A DNA stretch of 36,658 bases from Candidatus Nanoanaerosalina archaeon (GCA_022729275.1 JALDAH010000002.1:1-36658); one strand, 5' to 3'. Positions 24,851-33,876 are shown, numbered from the stretch's first letter. Translations and numbers: made by a program. The notes: generated by a model from the letters alone, not told the origin.

Positions 24851-25618
24851 TTAGTTGCCAAAATCTTTCCATTCTCCTTCGTAAAGATATCCTTTTAGAA
24901 GATCTTTTTCTGAGAGCTCCTCAAAAATCGTTTCAATAGCCACTTTTTCGGTTTTTTTATCCTTGATCCTACCGATGATGGACGGTTCTATGATATAGAA
25001 ACCCGCATTTATTAGTTTTGTGGCGGCTTCTTCCGGTTTTTCTTTGAAACCCACAACTTTGTTCCCTTTCATATTAACCACACCGTACTTTGATGTGTCA
25101 TCGGTTGTCGTAAGCGCCATGGTAGCCTCAGGTCTGTTCTTCCTGTGTATTTTGAGCATATCTTCAACGTCTATATTGCAGATAACATCTCCGTTGGTAA
25201 GGATAAAAGTGTCTTTTAGATGTTCGCCTAGCTTCCTAAGACATCCTGCGGTTCCCAGGGGGTTATCTTCAACCGAGTAATATATAGTTAATCCGTACTT
25301 TTCCTCGTTTATTTTTTCTCTCATTTTTTCAGCGTCCTGATTGGTTGCGATGTATACAGTTTTTACCCCGGAATTTTCAAGATGTTTCAGTTTTTCATCT
25401 ATTATCTTGATGCTCTTTATTTTTTTTACACAGGAAGGCGTTTCTTCGCTACCTCCGCAAAGTATCACTGCTTTCTCGACCATTTTGCTTTTGAAATGTT
25501 CTTTTAGAAATTTTTCAATCGCTCTGGACCTGTTATTCATTTTTTTCTTTTCTTTTTCTCTGTCAATTCTTTCTACAAGCTCCTCATCCAGAGTTAGGGA
25601 AATCCTTTTTCTTGCCAT
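24851..25618 (-). CDS. Ribbon-helix-helix domain fused to a sugar-nucleotidyltransferase-like domain
   Basis: Residues 1-42 form a ribbon-helix-helix DNA-binding domain (KRISLTLDEELVERID, then a helix with NNRSRAIEKFLKE). From about 48 a nucleotidyltransferase (RfbA/GlmU-like) Rossmann domain follows, with LGTAGCL (121-127), TNGDV (141-145), GFKEKPEE (190-197), NAGFYII (204-210) and a C-terminal EWKDFGN with D252. The signature nucleotide-binding loop GGxGTRLxPLT is missing: after AVILCGG (50-56) comes SEETPSCVKK, and no Arg or following Lys-Pro is present. The protein may be a sugar- or nucleotide-sensing DNA-binding regulator rather than an active enzyme. The ATG at 25618 is used; it heads a three-gene minus-strand unit with the epimerase and cupin. 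Confidence 0.8.
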   Translation of the reverse strand: MARKRISLTLDEELVERIDREKEKKKMNNRSRAIEKFLKEHFKSKMVEKAVILCGGSEETPSCVKKIKSIKIIDEKLKHLENSGVKTVYIATNQDAEKMREKINEEKYGLTIYYSVEDNPLGTAGCLRKLGEHLKDTFILTNGDVICNIDVEDMLKIHRKNRPEATMALTTTDDTSKYGVVNMKGNKVVGFKEKPEEAATKLINAGFYIIEPSIIGRIKDKKTEKVAIETIFEELSEKDLLKGYLYEGEWKDFGN

Positions 25619-25707
25619 TATTATCAAGTAATAAGAATAAAAGGATTTAATAGATTAATGTATTATAGTCTTAAATATTAAAACGCTTTTAAGAGGAAAA
25701 TTCTTCA

Positions 25708-26781
25708 ATGAACCGAGAAAAAGCTTTATTCGTTAATCACATACATACAGAAGAGTCTGATAAAAGGATGTCTGAAAAGGAAGGTATATGGAACTATGGA
25801 GAGTTTAATCATTCTTCTGACCTCTTGAAAATAATTGAAAAATTGCCAGAAAACATAGATATTGTTTTTAACCTTACAGAACACTGGGGAAGCAATAATA
25901 AAAAGTACAAAAAAATGGAGAAAAGGATCGTAGAAAAGGGAGGTTCATTTGATTACCATGATAGACACGTCACATTGGAATTAGAAGGGAAAAGAGCAGC
26001 CATTATAAATTCAGTGGAGTTATCGGTGGAACATACTAACAGTCACTTTCTAATTTGTGGTCTGCCTTTAGATAACGATAGAAATTTTTTCCAGTTATCC
26101 TTTGAGGAATTTATTAAAGAAGCAGAAAAGGCAGAATTTGCAGCTCCCGCCCATCCGTTTACACCGCATTACAAGGTGCCTGATAGAATGCTCAACAGAT
26201 TTTATGAGGAGACAGTAACTAAGGGCATACCCACATTTATAGGGTTTTCATCGGGCTATACCAAGTTTTTTAATAGGGTGTCTCATGGAAAATATAGGAG
26301 GGTTCACGATTTCTTCAATGGAGTAGCTAAACTAAGATTTAAAGAGTTTTTGAACAGCTTAAACCCTTGGAAAAAACCGGAGAACTTAATCTCTATATCT
26401 AAAAAGTACGATGTTCCCATAGTTTCAGAAATGGACGTTCACAGCATATTACCTCAAAAATTGAATGGAGCGGGCTTGATCGAAAAAGAAACAATAGACG
26501 AACTTTTTGAAGGAAATATAAACACCGAAAAAATTTTGAACAATGAAATACTTTTATGGGACGATGTCAGGGAGGGGCTGTCATGGAAACAGTTTTTTGA
26601 AACATTTCCAGGACTGCTCTTTTTTTATCAACATGGTTTCTACAGGCCTTTTCTTCCATATACAGAGGATGAGTTTAAGGAGAAGTTTTATGAGTCATGC
26701 AAATCCCTTGAGAACATCTCATCTGAGGGTTTGGTTAAAAATTCTAGGGATTCTTACAGCCTTGCGAAAAAAATACTTTGA
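25708..26781 (+). CDS. PHP-superfamily phosphoesterase-like protein
   Basis: The 357-residue protein carries the spaced metal-binding motifs of PHP phosphoesterases: NHIHTEES (H11, H13), NLTEHWG (E58, H59), SVELSVEH (E104), APAHPFTPH (H149) and a terminal SEMDVHS (D243, H245). PHP enzymes hydrolyse phosphate esters of nucleotides, sugars or DNA ends. The ~100-residue C-terminal extension after the catalytic domain is unfamiliar. It is divergent from the RHH-nucleotidyltransferase gene across 89 bp. A TATA-like CTTAAATATTAAAA at 25672-25685 would start transcription close to the ATG. The substrate is unknown; sugar phosphate or polyprenyl phosphate would suit the neighbours. Confidence 0.72.
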   Translation: MNREKALFVNHIHTEESDKRMSEKEGIWNYGEFNHSSDLLKIIEKLPENIDIVFNLTEHWGSNNKKYKKMEKRIVEKGGSFDYHDRHVTLELEGKRAAIINSVELSVEHTNSHFLICGLPLDNDRNFFQLSFEEFIKEAEKAEFAAPAHPFTPHYKVPDRMLNRFYEETVTKGIPTFIGFSSGYTKFFNRVSHGKYRRVHDFFNGVAKLRFKEFLNSLNPWKKPENLISISKKYDVPIVSEMDVHSILPQKLNGAGLIEKETIDELFEGNINTEKILNNEILLWDDVREGLSWKQFFETFPGLLFFYQHGFYRPFLPYTEDEFKEKFYESCKSLENISSEGLVKNSRDSYSLAKKIL

Positions 26782-26810
26782 ACTGATTTATCAATTTTTG
26801 TACCGAACTG

Positions 26811-27248
26811 TTGTTTGTGGAACCTCAAAAAATTTTTGAAAAAATAGAGGAAGGAAACCACGTCCTTTTTAACGACAAGAAAAAACCTCTCAAGGTTTTA
26901 GAAAAATCGAATAAAAGGATTTTGTTGGAAGGCCCTAGAGGAGGTTTTTACCAGATTTTTAGGTCTGAAAGAGGCTTAGAAGTTTCAAAAAAAGATTCTA
27001 AAAGGTTTTCAAATGTCGTAAAAGATCTGAGGAAAACAGGAAGCTGGAAGAAAATTTCAGAAACGTTTTGGAAACACTCTGGGACAGGAGCTTCACTTGA
27101 ACTTGTTAAAAGAGAGACAGGTTTTTGGGATATTGAATTTGAAGGTTTTGAACCGGTCAAAGATCTTCCGGGATACGGGTTCATCAACAAAAATTATGCC
27201 AGGGAAGAGATTGACAAGATATTAAACAGGTATCCGGAAGGAAAGTAA
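26811..27248 (+). CDS. Uncharacterised basic protein
   Basis: The 145-residue protein is lysine-rich and soluble. It starts at a TTG (26811) or a GTG two codons later; no ATG is available before the conserved-looking part. Short motifs are LLEGPRGGFYQIFRSERG, SGTGASLELVKRETGFW and LPGYGFINKNYAREEI. Alternating strands and one helix suggest a small alpha/beta domain, perhaps binding nucleic acid, but I do not recognise the family. It follows the PHP gene by 29 nt on the same strand and could be cotranscribed with it. The next gene, ileS, has its own TATA-like element, CTTAAATAT near 27293-27301. Confidence 0.55.
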   Translation: MFVEPQKIFEKIEEGNHVLFNDKKKPLKVLEKSNKRILLEGPRGGFYQIFRSERGLEVSKKDSKRFSNVVKDLRKTGSWKKISETFWKHSGTGASLELVKRETGFWDIEFEGFEPVKDLPGYGFINKNYAREEIDKILNRYPEGK

Positions 27249-27329
27249 TTTTTTATTGTTTGTTAAACGTTTTTTATGGACGGGTGAAAAACTTAAATAT
27301 TGGCAGTTAATTAAGAAAAGTTGATAAAT

Positions 27330-30300
27330 ATGTCTTTCAAGCCCAGAAAAATACAGTCGGAGATATCGAAGTACTGGAAGGAGAACAATATAGTTGAGAA
27401 AGTAAGGAAGTCTACTGAGGGAAACGAAGAATTCATTCTTATAGACGGCCCGCCGTATCTTAACGGAGCACCACATGTAGGACATATGCAGGGAAAGGTT
27501 TTGAAAGATGTTATGCTTCGGTTCAGGCAGATGCAGGGTTTCGATGTTTGGGATCAGGCAGGTTTTGACACTCATGGTTTACCGAACGAACTTGCTACAG
27601 AGGAAGAGCTGGGTATAGAAGACAAAAACGAGATAGGCAAGTCTATTTCACCGGAAGAATTTATAAAACAGTGTAGAGAAAGAGCAACATCAGCTCAGGA
27701 TTTGTGGATAGGTGTTATGGAAGACTTAGCTATATGGCAGGACTTCAGGAACCCTTATCTTACCTTTACCAATGATTACATAGAAAGCGAGTGGTGGCTT
27801 GTGAAGGAAGCTCATCGTCAAGACCTTCTTTTTCAGGCAAAAAAGCCAATTCACTGGTGTCCCAGGTGTCAGACATCTCTTTCGGGTTATGAAGTAACTG
27901 ATGAGTACAGGGAGGTAGAAGATACCTCCATATTCGTCAAGTTTCCACTTGATAACCGGGAGGAGAAAGTCCTGATATGGACTACCACTCCCTGGACGGT
28001 GCCAGCCAACATGGCGGTTTTCGTACACCCTGATTTTGATTATTCCATAGTGAAAGTAGATGACGAGAAAATTATAATAGCGACGCAGCTTGTTGATAAA
28101 GTTATGGAACAAGCAGGATATGATGAGGAGGAATACGAGGTTTTGGACAGTTTTGAAGGATTGCAGTTGCAGGGTAAGAAATACCGTCATCCATTTGTCG
28201 ATGAGATACCCAAGCAGAAAGATCTCGATAAAAAGGACAAGGTTCACAGGATACATGTATCGGAAGAACTTGTTACTTTAGAAGAAGGTACAGGACTTGT
28301 TCATGCTGCTTCAGGACACGGACAGGAGGATTATGAAGAAGCAATAAAACTCGATATACCTGTTTACTCTCCTGTTGATAAAGAGGGTATTTATACTGCA
28401 GAGGCAGGAATTTTTGAGGGCAAGATGGTTTTCGATGCTGAAGAACACATAAACACCAAGCTTCAAGAAAAAGGCTTGATGTTTCATTCTGAAAAGTACA
28501 GTCATGAGTATCCTCACTGCTGGAGGTGCAAGACCAAACTGGTTTACAGGGCTGAAAAACAGTGGTTCATTGAGAACAAGGAGACAAAAAGAAGAATTCT
28601 GGAAGAAACCGAAAAAGTTGACTGGGTTCCTGAACACGTAAGGAAAAGATTTAAGAACTTTGTAGAAAAAAGCCCTGACTGGTGTATTTCCAGACAAAAC
28701 TACTGGGGAACTCCCGTACCCGTATGGATATGTGAAGAATGTGGAGAGGAAGAAGTTGTCGGAAGCTTTGAAGAACTTGAAAAACTAGCAGGACAACTTC
28801 CTAAGGATTTTGACCCTCATAAACACGTTGTTGATAAAATAAAATGGGGATGTAATTGTGGAGGAACTTTTGAAAGAGTTGAGGACATTCTAGATGTTTG
28901 GTTTGATTCTGGTTGCGCCCCGTTCGCTTCGATGCACTATCCTTTTGATGATGTACCGGAGGACAGATTTCCTGTTGATTTTATAACAGAAGCATCAGAT
29001 CAGATAAGAGGGTGGTTTTACTCCCTTATGTTCTGTGGAATACTAGGATTTGACGTCAGGCAGTTTGAAAAAGTGCTTTTTCAGGCGCACGTCCTTGATG
29101 AAGAGGGTAAAAAAATGTCGAAATCACTGGGCAACGTGGTGGACCCTGTAGAACAGGTCGAAAAATATGGTTCGGACATTCCTCGTTTTTACTCCATGTG
29201 GGTCGCCGCTCCATGGGAACAGACCAAATACGATGAAAAAGAGATAGAGGATGAAATTTACAGGATGTTTTCCGTGTTTTACAACACCAAGGAATTTTTG
29301 GTTACCTACGTTGACAGTAAAGAAGTAAAGAACAGAAAGGAACTGAAGGAAGAGGACAGATGGATGCTATCGAAGCTCAACCATCTGGTGGAAAACGTCT
29401 CCGAGAACATGGAAAAATGCAAGTTTCATCAAGTTACAAGGGATTTGGAGAAGTTCATACTTGAAGATCTTTCAAGATGGTATGTTAAAGTTGTGAGGCC
29501 CAGGGTCAAGAGAGGAGATGAAGCAGCAGTATGGACTCTGATGAAAACAGTCAGAAAAACAAACCTTCTTCTAGCTCCTTTAGCGCCTTACACCTCCGAG
29601 AAAGTATATCAGGAGCTTGGGGGCGAAAAAGAATCAGTTCACATGGAGGGACACCCCATAACAGAGGAAAGTTTTTTGGATAAAACTCTTGAAGACTCGA
29701 TGAAGATAGTCAGAGAAATCGTGGAAAATGCGATCAAGATAAGGGACGAAAAACAGTACAGCCTCAGGTGGCCGGCTAAAGAGATTATAATATCTGCGGA
29801 TGACGAGGTCAAGTACGATTTACAGGGAATGGAACACATAATAAAGGAGATGGCCAACGTTGAATCTTTCAAGTTCGGAGAAGTATCTACTTCCTTAAAA
29901 GCCGAACCTGATTATTCAAGAATAGGTCCCAAATTCGGTAAAAAAGCTGAAAAGGTCGCTGACATGATCAGAAAACTCGAGCATGACAAGTTAGAGCAAT
30001 TGAATGATACAGGCACAATTAGGATAGACGGATTTGAAATAGCGGACGAAGACGTTGAGATAACTAAAAAAACATCCGAGAACGTAAAGGGCAAGGAATT
30101 TGAGGGAGGAAGAATATTCATGGATCTTAACATGACCGAAAAAGTGAAGAACAAGGCTTTTGTAAGTGAAGTTATAAGAGCCATACAGCAGAAGAGAAAG
30201 GAGGAAGATCTCGATGTGTCGGACCAAGTTGACCTATCTTTTGTTGGAGATTTCGATCCACTGAAGTCCAATGAGGAATTTTTGAGGGAAAGGATAAATC

Positions 30301-30398
30301 TGAATGAAGTCAATTATGGAGAAGACCGTTATAAATATGGAGGAGAAGTAGAGTTCAAGGGAAGAAACATAAGTTTTTCTTTTTCCGAACCCGTTTGA
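27330..30398 (+). CDS. ileS: Isoleucyl-tRNA synthetase
   Basis: This class Ia synthetase of 1022 residues has its HIGH motif as HVGH (49-52) in NGAPHVGHMQG and KMSKS at about 594-598 in GKKMSKSLGNVVDP. The CP1 editing domain is inserted between them, with TTTPWTVPANMAVFV and EGTGLVHAASGHGQEDYEEA. Further features are cysteine pairs (CPRCQ, CWRCK, CEECG, CNCGG) that can bind zinc, the anticodon-binding helical domain, and the long C-terminal domain of the archaeal/eukaryotic type. The ATG at 27330 is preferred to an in-frame TTG at 27321, with a TATA-like element 30-40 nt upstream. The downstream YbaK-type deacylase is separated by 17 nt. Confidence 0.97.
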   Translation: MSFKPRKIQSEISKYWKENNIVEKVRKSTEGNEEFILIDGPPYLNGAPHVGHMQGKVLKDVMLRFRQMQGFDVWDQAGFDTHGLPNELATEEELGIEDKNEIGKSISPEEFIKQCRERATSAQDLWIGVMEDLAIWQDFRNPYLTFTNDYIESEWWLVKEAHRQDLLFQAKKPIHWCPRCQTSLSGYEVTDEYREVEDTSIFVKFPLDNREEKVLIWTTTPWTVPANMAVFVHPDFDYSIVKVDDEKIIIATQLVDKVMEQAGYDEEEYEVLDSFEGLQLQGKKYRHPFVDEIPKQKDLDKKDKVHRIHVSEELVTLEEGTGLVHAASGHGQEDYEEAIKLDIPVYSPVDKEGIYTAEAGIFEGKMVFDAEEHINTKLQEKGLMFHSEKYSHEYPHCWRCKTKLVYRAEKQWFIENKETKRRILEETEKVDWVPEHVRKRFKNFVEKSPDWCISRQNYWGTPVPVWICEECGEEEVVGSFEELEKLAGQLPKDFDPHKHVVDKIKWGCNCGGTFERVEDILDVWFDSGCAPFASMHYPFDDVPEDRFPVDFITEASDQIRGWFYSLMFCGILGFDVRQFEKVLFQAHVLDEEGKKMSKSLGNVVDPVEQVEKYGSDIPRFYSMWVAAPWEQTKYDEKEIEDEIYRMFSVFYNTKEFLVTYVDSKEVKNRKELKEEDRWMLSKLNHLVENVSENMEKCKFHQVTRDLEKFILEDLSRWYVKVVRPRVKRGDEAAVWTLMKTVRKTNLLLAPLAPYTSEKVYQELGGEKESVHMEGHPITEESFLDKTLEDSMKIVREIVENAIKIRDEKQYSLRWPAKEIIISADDEVKYDLQGMEHIIKEMANVESFKFGEVSTSLKAEPDYSRIGPKFGKKAEKVADMIRKLEHDKLEQLNDTGTIRIDGFEIADEDVEITKKTSENVKGKEFEGGRIFMDLNMTEKVKNKAFVSEVIRAIQQKRKEEDLDVSDQVDLSFVGDFDPLKSNEEFLRERINLNEVNYGEDRYKYGGEVEFKGRNISFSFSEPV

Positions 30399-30415
30399 AT
30401 GAAAGGTGTTTCGCT

Positions 30416-30865
30416 ATGAACGAACTGGAACTTTTTATTGAACAGAGGAGTATAGATGCAGAAGTGATAGAATTAAACGGAAAGACCAATACCGTGTCAC
30501 AGGCAGCCAGCTCTCTGAACACAGACAAGAAAAACATAATAAAGAGCTTGGTCATCAAAGCAGGAGAAGAAAAAATTGTTACTGTGTTAAGAGGGGACAA
30601 AAGAGCTGATTTTGAAAGAATAGCTGAAGAATTCGAAGTCGAAGATGTGAATATGGCTTCAAGGAAGGAAGTTAAGAGGGTGACAGGATATGATGTTGGA
30701 GAGGTACCTCCTGTGGGCACAGGTCTGAAAAAAGTTGTTGACAAAGAGGTACTTGAGAGAGATATTGTTTTCGGTGGAGGCGGGGGCAGAAAGAAGATGA
30801 TAAAGATCGACCCAAGGTTTATAGTGGATGAGGACACAGTTGTTTCAAAAGTTAGCGAGGATTGA
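30416..30865 (+). CDS. YbaK/EbsC-family aminoacyl-tRNA deacylase
   Basis: The 149-residue protein has the YbaK/ProX fold. Features are a first helix, ELNGKTNTVSQAASSL, then IIKSLVIKAGEEKIVTVLRG with the conserved lysine of the active site. GYDVGEVPPVGTG and VDKEVLERDIVFGGGGGRKK form the rest of the pocket. Members clear mischarged tRNA in trans (for example Cys- or Ala-tRNA(Pro)). Its placement directly after ileS suggests a quality-control unit, but substrate choice cannot be read from sequence. The ATG at 30416 has AAGGTG 7 nt upstream; a TTG at 30395 overlapping the ileS end is the weaker alternative. Confidence 0.9.
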   Translation: MNELELFIEQRSIDAEVIELNGKTNTVSQAASSLNTDKKNIIKSLVIKAGEEKIVTVLRGDKRADFERIAEEFEVEDVNMASRKEVKRVTGYDVGEVPPVGTGLKKVVDKEVLERDIVFGGGGGRKKMIKIDPRFIVDEDTVVSKVSED

Positions 30866-30867
30866 AA

Positions 30868-31968
30868 ATGTACGAGGAAGCAGTAGATTATTTGAACGAA
30901 TTAACGGAAGACGACAGAATACTCGTGGTTAATCACTGGGATATGGATGGTTCTTGTTCGGCGGCCATAATCTCCAAAATTCTCGAAGAAGTTAGGGGAA
31001 AAGGAGCTGATTTTGTAAAAGTTCCAGAAGGAAGAAAACATTTCATTGGAGAAGAAACCGAGAGACTGGTAAAAAGAAAAGATCTGAACAAGTTGATAGT
31101 TTTGGATATAAGTGTTCCAGCTCAAAGAGTGTCCGAATTATCTGGAAAATTAGGTCTCGACGTTCTTGTCATAGACCACCATGATTTCGACAGAGATCCT
31201 GATAAAGGAATACTTGTAAATCCTAGAAAGCAAAATCCAGACATATATATTCCTGCATCAAAGCTTTGCAACGATATTTCAAAGAGATTTGGAATGGATC
31301 TTGACTGGATAGCAGGACTTGGCATAATACAGGATTTTGGTGTTAATCAGGCAATGGGGTTGTTTGAGAAACTTAAAAGGCTGCATCCTAAGTATTTTCC
31401 GTCCAATCTAAGCCAGTACAACCTAGCCAAGAACTGCAGATATGGTACATACAGTTCTGTTATGAATGTTAAACCTTATAAAAATACTAACAGATGTTCA
31501 AACCTTGCTTTCAGGGTTTTAACGGAGTCAAGAGGACTAAAATATATTGAAAGCCATGAGGGTTACAAGGAGCTGTATAAATGCTATGAAAATGTAAGCG
31601 AAGAAATCGAGAACATAAAAAAGAATTTTGATGAAAACAGAGAAGTTTTCGAGGATAAAAAACTTGTTTTCTTTACATTTAAATCTCCTTACCACATCAA
31701 TTCTTCTCTTGCAACACAGATATCAGTTGAGAAGAAGGAATGGGCTTTCATAACTTTCAGAGTATTCAACGGAAATGTCAATGTGTCATCAAGATGCCAG
31801 TCCGGCAGGATAAACCTGGGCAAAATACTGAAAAACGCATTGACTCCAGACATAGCAAAAGATGCAGAGGCAGGAGGCCACAGAAAGGCTGCAGGCGCCT
31901 CATTATATAAAAAACACCTTTCTAAATTTAAGGAAAACATCCTGAAGCATATGCCTGACACCGAATAG
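30868..31968 (+). CDS. DHH-family phosphoesterase (RecJ/GAN-like)
   Basis: The 366-residue protein shows the DHH metal motifs: VNHWDMDGSCSAA (D25, D27), IVLDIS (D80), VIDHHDFD (D103-H105) and GIIQDFG (D156). It also has a C-terminal DHHA1 domain with the signature AGGHRKAAGA. Archaeal relatives are RecJ-like exonucleases, including the GINS-associated nuclease GAN, or nano-RNases/oligonucleotide phosphatases. It is shorter than typical RecJ and lacks an extra OB domain, so single-strand exonuclease or oligonucleotide hydrolysis are both possible. The ATG at 30868 lies just after the YbaK stop (TGAAAATG), so the two are coupled. Confidence 0.88.
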   Translation: MYEEAVDYLNELTEDDRILVVNHWDMDGSCSAAIISKILEEVRGKGADFVKVPEGRKHFIGEETERLVKRKDLNKLIVLDISVPAQRVSELSGKLGLDVLVIDHHDFDRDPDKGILVNPRKQNPDIYIPASKLCNDISKRFGMDLDWIAGLGIIQDFGVNQAMGLFEKLKRLHPKYFPSNLSQYNLAKNCRYGTYSSVMNVKPYKNTNRCSNLAFRVLTESRGLKYIESHEGYKELYKCYENVSEEIENIKKNFDENREVFEDKKLVFFTFKSPYHINSSLATQISVEKKEWAFITFRVFNGNVNVSSRCQSGRINLGKILKNALTPDIAKDAEAGGHRKAAGASLYKKHLSKFKENILKHMPDTE

Positions 31969-32013
31969 GCGCAAGATTAATATTATTAAGCGTAGGAAAC
32001 AAATCTTTTTCTG

Positions 32014-33216
32014 ATGAAGAGACTGGAGATAACGGTTCCCAAGAAAAAAACGGAACACATAGAGGGCGTAGTAAAGGATTTCTGTGACGACGTTACCTAT
32101 AACAATGTTGAGAAGGATAAAGGCGATTTTGTGCAGTTTCAGGTGGTTGTAACGCCTGAAAATATAGACGAGCTTATAGAAAAAGTCAGGCATGTCAAGG
32201 AGATCAAATCAGGAGAGCTCACAATCGATATTTTGGAGGAGTCAGCAAAGATAAAAAAAGGAAGGAAGATGGAGCATGTGTCTTCTAAAATGTCTACGCA
32301 GGAGATGTATTCAAAGGCACTGTCTTTTACACGTTTCGACATGGTTTCTTGGATTTTGATAATGCTATCGGCAGGAATAGCTGTTTTTGGAATAATGCTT
32401 GAAAACATTATGGTTGTTGTTGGAGCCATGGTTATAGCACCGCTTATAGGGCCTTTTATTTCCACTTCCTTTGGTTTTGTCATTGGAGATAGAAGGATAA
32501 TTAAGGACAGCTTTCTCAATGCGATATTCGGAGTTTTTCTGGCAGTAGCAATAGCCTTTATCATACCAAAACCTGGTTTTAATGAACCCAATTCTTTAAT
32601 GTCTTTAATAGCTAACCCCACCCTCATAATGGTCCCTCTTTCTATTTTTGTAGGTTCGGCATCAGCCTTGACCTTTTTATCAGGTAACAAGGAACAACTT
32701 GCAGGAGTTGCGGTTGCTATCGCATTGGTGCCTCCGGCAGCTGTTTCTGGAATTTCCCTTTCCATAGGGGCGATGTCCGCATTTTTGAACTCTCTTGTTG
32801 TTATACTGACAAATATGACGGCTTTGATACTGGCAGGATCCCTGACATTTAAGGTGATTGGGATATCCCCATCAACTTATTACAGGAAAAAAGTCTCGCA
32901 GAAAAAACTCCGACAAGCAATAATGATATCTGCTTTTTCCATGATTTTTATAACCGTGTTTCTGGGTTATCTGACGGTTCAAAACATCAGGACTACGGAC
33001 ATAAATGCGGAAATGGAATCTATAATTGATTCCAACTTTGCTGACGATATATTGATGAGAGATATCACTATATCAGAGCAGCAGGTTCATATAGAGATAG
33101 TGGCCATAAATCCTGATGTAAGTGTGAAAGGTCTAGAAGAGGAGTTGAGGGCTGCTACTAACCGAAAGGTATCTGTTGATTTGGTAGCGGTTCAGGCAGA
33201 AAAGATCGAGGATTGA
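32014..33216 (+). CDS. DUF389 family membrane protein
   Basis: The 400-residue protein has a cytoplasmic N-terminal domain of about 105 residues, then the DUF389 membrane domain. The latter starts at FDMVSWILIMLSAGIAVFG and includes VVVGAMVIAPLIGPFIS, IFVGSASALTFLSGNKEQL and VAVAIALVPPAAVSG. Six to seven membrane segments are visible. A C-terminal soluble domain follows from about 335. These long-known hydrophobic proteins occur widely in archaea and bacteria; transport has been suggested but no function is firmly established. It lies 45 nt after the DHH gene and converges with flpA, with 3 nt between the stop codons. Confidence 0.88.
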   Translation: MKRLEITVPKKKTEHIEGVVKDFCDDVTYNNVEKDKGDFVQFQVVVTPENIDELIEKVRHVKEIKSGELTIDILEESAKIKKGRKMEHVSSKMSTQEMYSKALSFTRFDMVSWILIMLSAGIAVFGIMLENIMVVVGAMVIAPLIGPFISTSFGFVIGDRRIIKDSFLNAIFGVFLAVAIAFIIPKPGFNEPNSLMSLIANPTLIMVPLSIFVGSASALTFLSGNKEQLAGVAVAIALVPPAAVSGISLSIGAMSAFLNSLVVILTNMTALILAGSLTFKVIGISPSTYYRKKVSQKKLRQAIMISAFSMIFITVFLGYLTVQNIRTTDINAEMESIIDSNFADDILMRDITISEQQVHIEIVAINPDVSVKGLEEELRAATNRKVSVDLVAVQAEKIED

Positions 33217-33219
33217 AGT

Positions 33220-33873
33220 TCACTTTTTCTTTAACAGGTATATCCTGTGGTCCTTTTCAAACGGCTCCAGATCTTTTTTCCAGACAATATCGAAATTTCT
33301 TGAAAGTTTTTTCTCCTGCTCCTCAAAGATCTTCTTTTTAGATTCCGATGAGGATATGGACCTGGATTTTATGGCAAGAATGCCGGTTCCTTTGTCTTTA
33401 AGAAAAACTTCGCAGTTTTTTCGAAATATTTTAGTTTGATCCGGCTGCGCAACATCCTGGAACACAAGATCAACTGTGTCAACTATCCCGCTGTATTCTT
33501 CAGGGTTCCTAGCATCCCCTAAAATAGGGCAAAGATTATCACGGTTCTTAGAAGTTCTCAATAAATCGTTGACAACTTTATTGGAGTACTCCACACCAAA
33601 AACTACGCCTTTTTCCACTATATCTGATACATGAGATACGGTTGTTCCCGAAGCAGCTCCAAGGTAAAGCACCTTCGAATCCTTTTTTATCCCTGTTTCC
33701 GGGATTTGTTTGGCTATCGCTGCTCCTAGTTTCGATTTACTCGGATCCCACTCTCTCATCTCGCCTATATCTGTTTCTACAAACTTTTCAGTGTATGCTT
33801 TCTCTCCTTTAACAAGGTTCTTTGTGTATATCTTTTTGCCTTTGCTCCAGATGTTTGGATATGTTTCTTTCAT
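33220..33873 (-). CDS. flpA: Fibrillarin-like rRNA/tRNA 2'-O-methyltransferase
   Basis: The 217-residue protein is the methyltransferase of the C/D-box guide RNP. The N-terminal strand region is followed by WDPSKSKLGAAIAK with K48, and the SAM-binding motif VLYLGAASGTTVSHVSD (68-84). Later motifs are VEYSN, LVFQDVAQPDQ (D140), ILAIKSRSI (K169) and a late histidine (H209), together the expected K-D-K-H tetrad. Its length is normal for archaeal fibrillarin. The ATG follows the nop5 stop by 3 nt, so both subunits are made from one message, the usual archaeal pairing. Confidence 0.96.
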   Translation of the reverse strand: MKETYPNIWSKGKKIYTKNLVKGEKAYTEKFVETDIGEMREWDPSKSKLGAAIAKQIPETGIKKDSKVLYLGAASGTTVSHVSDIVEKGVVFGVEYSNKVVNDLLRTSKNRDNLCPILGDARNPEEYSGIVDTVDLVFQDVAQPDQTKIFRKNCEVFLKDKGTGILAIKSRSISSSESKKKIFEEQEKKLSRNFDIVWKKDLEPFEKDHRIYLLKKK

Positions 33874-33876
33874 CTC

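Noticed and set aside
27726..28256. 176-codon minus-strand ORF
   Set aside because: It is entirely antisense to the ileS editing domain and shows no recognisable motif.
32139..32765. 208-codon minus-strand ORF
   Set aside because: It is antisense to the DUF389 gene; its composition mirrors the hydrophobic codons of that gene.
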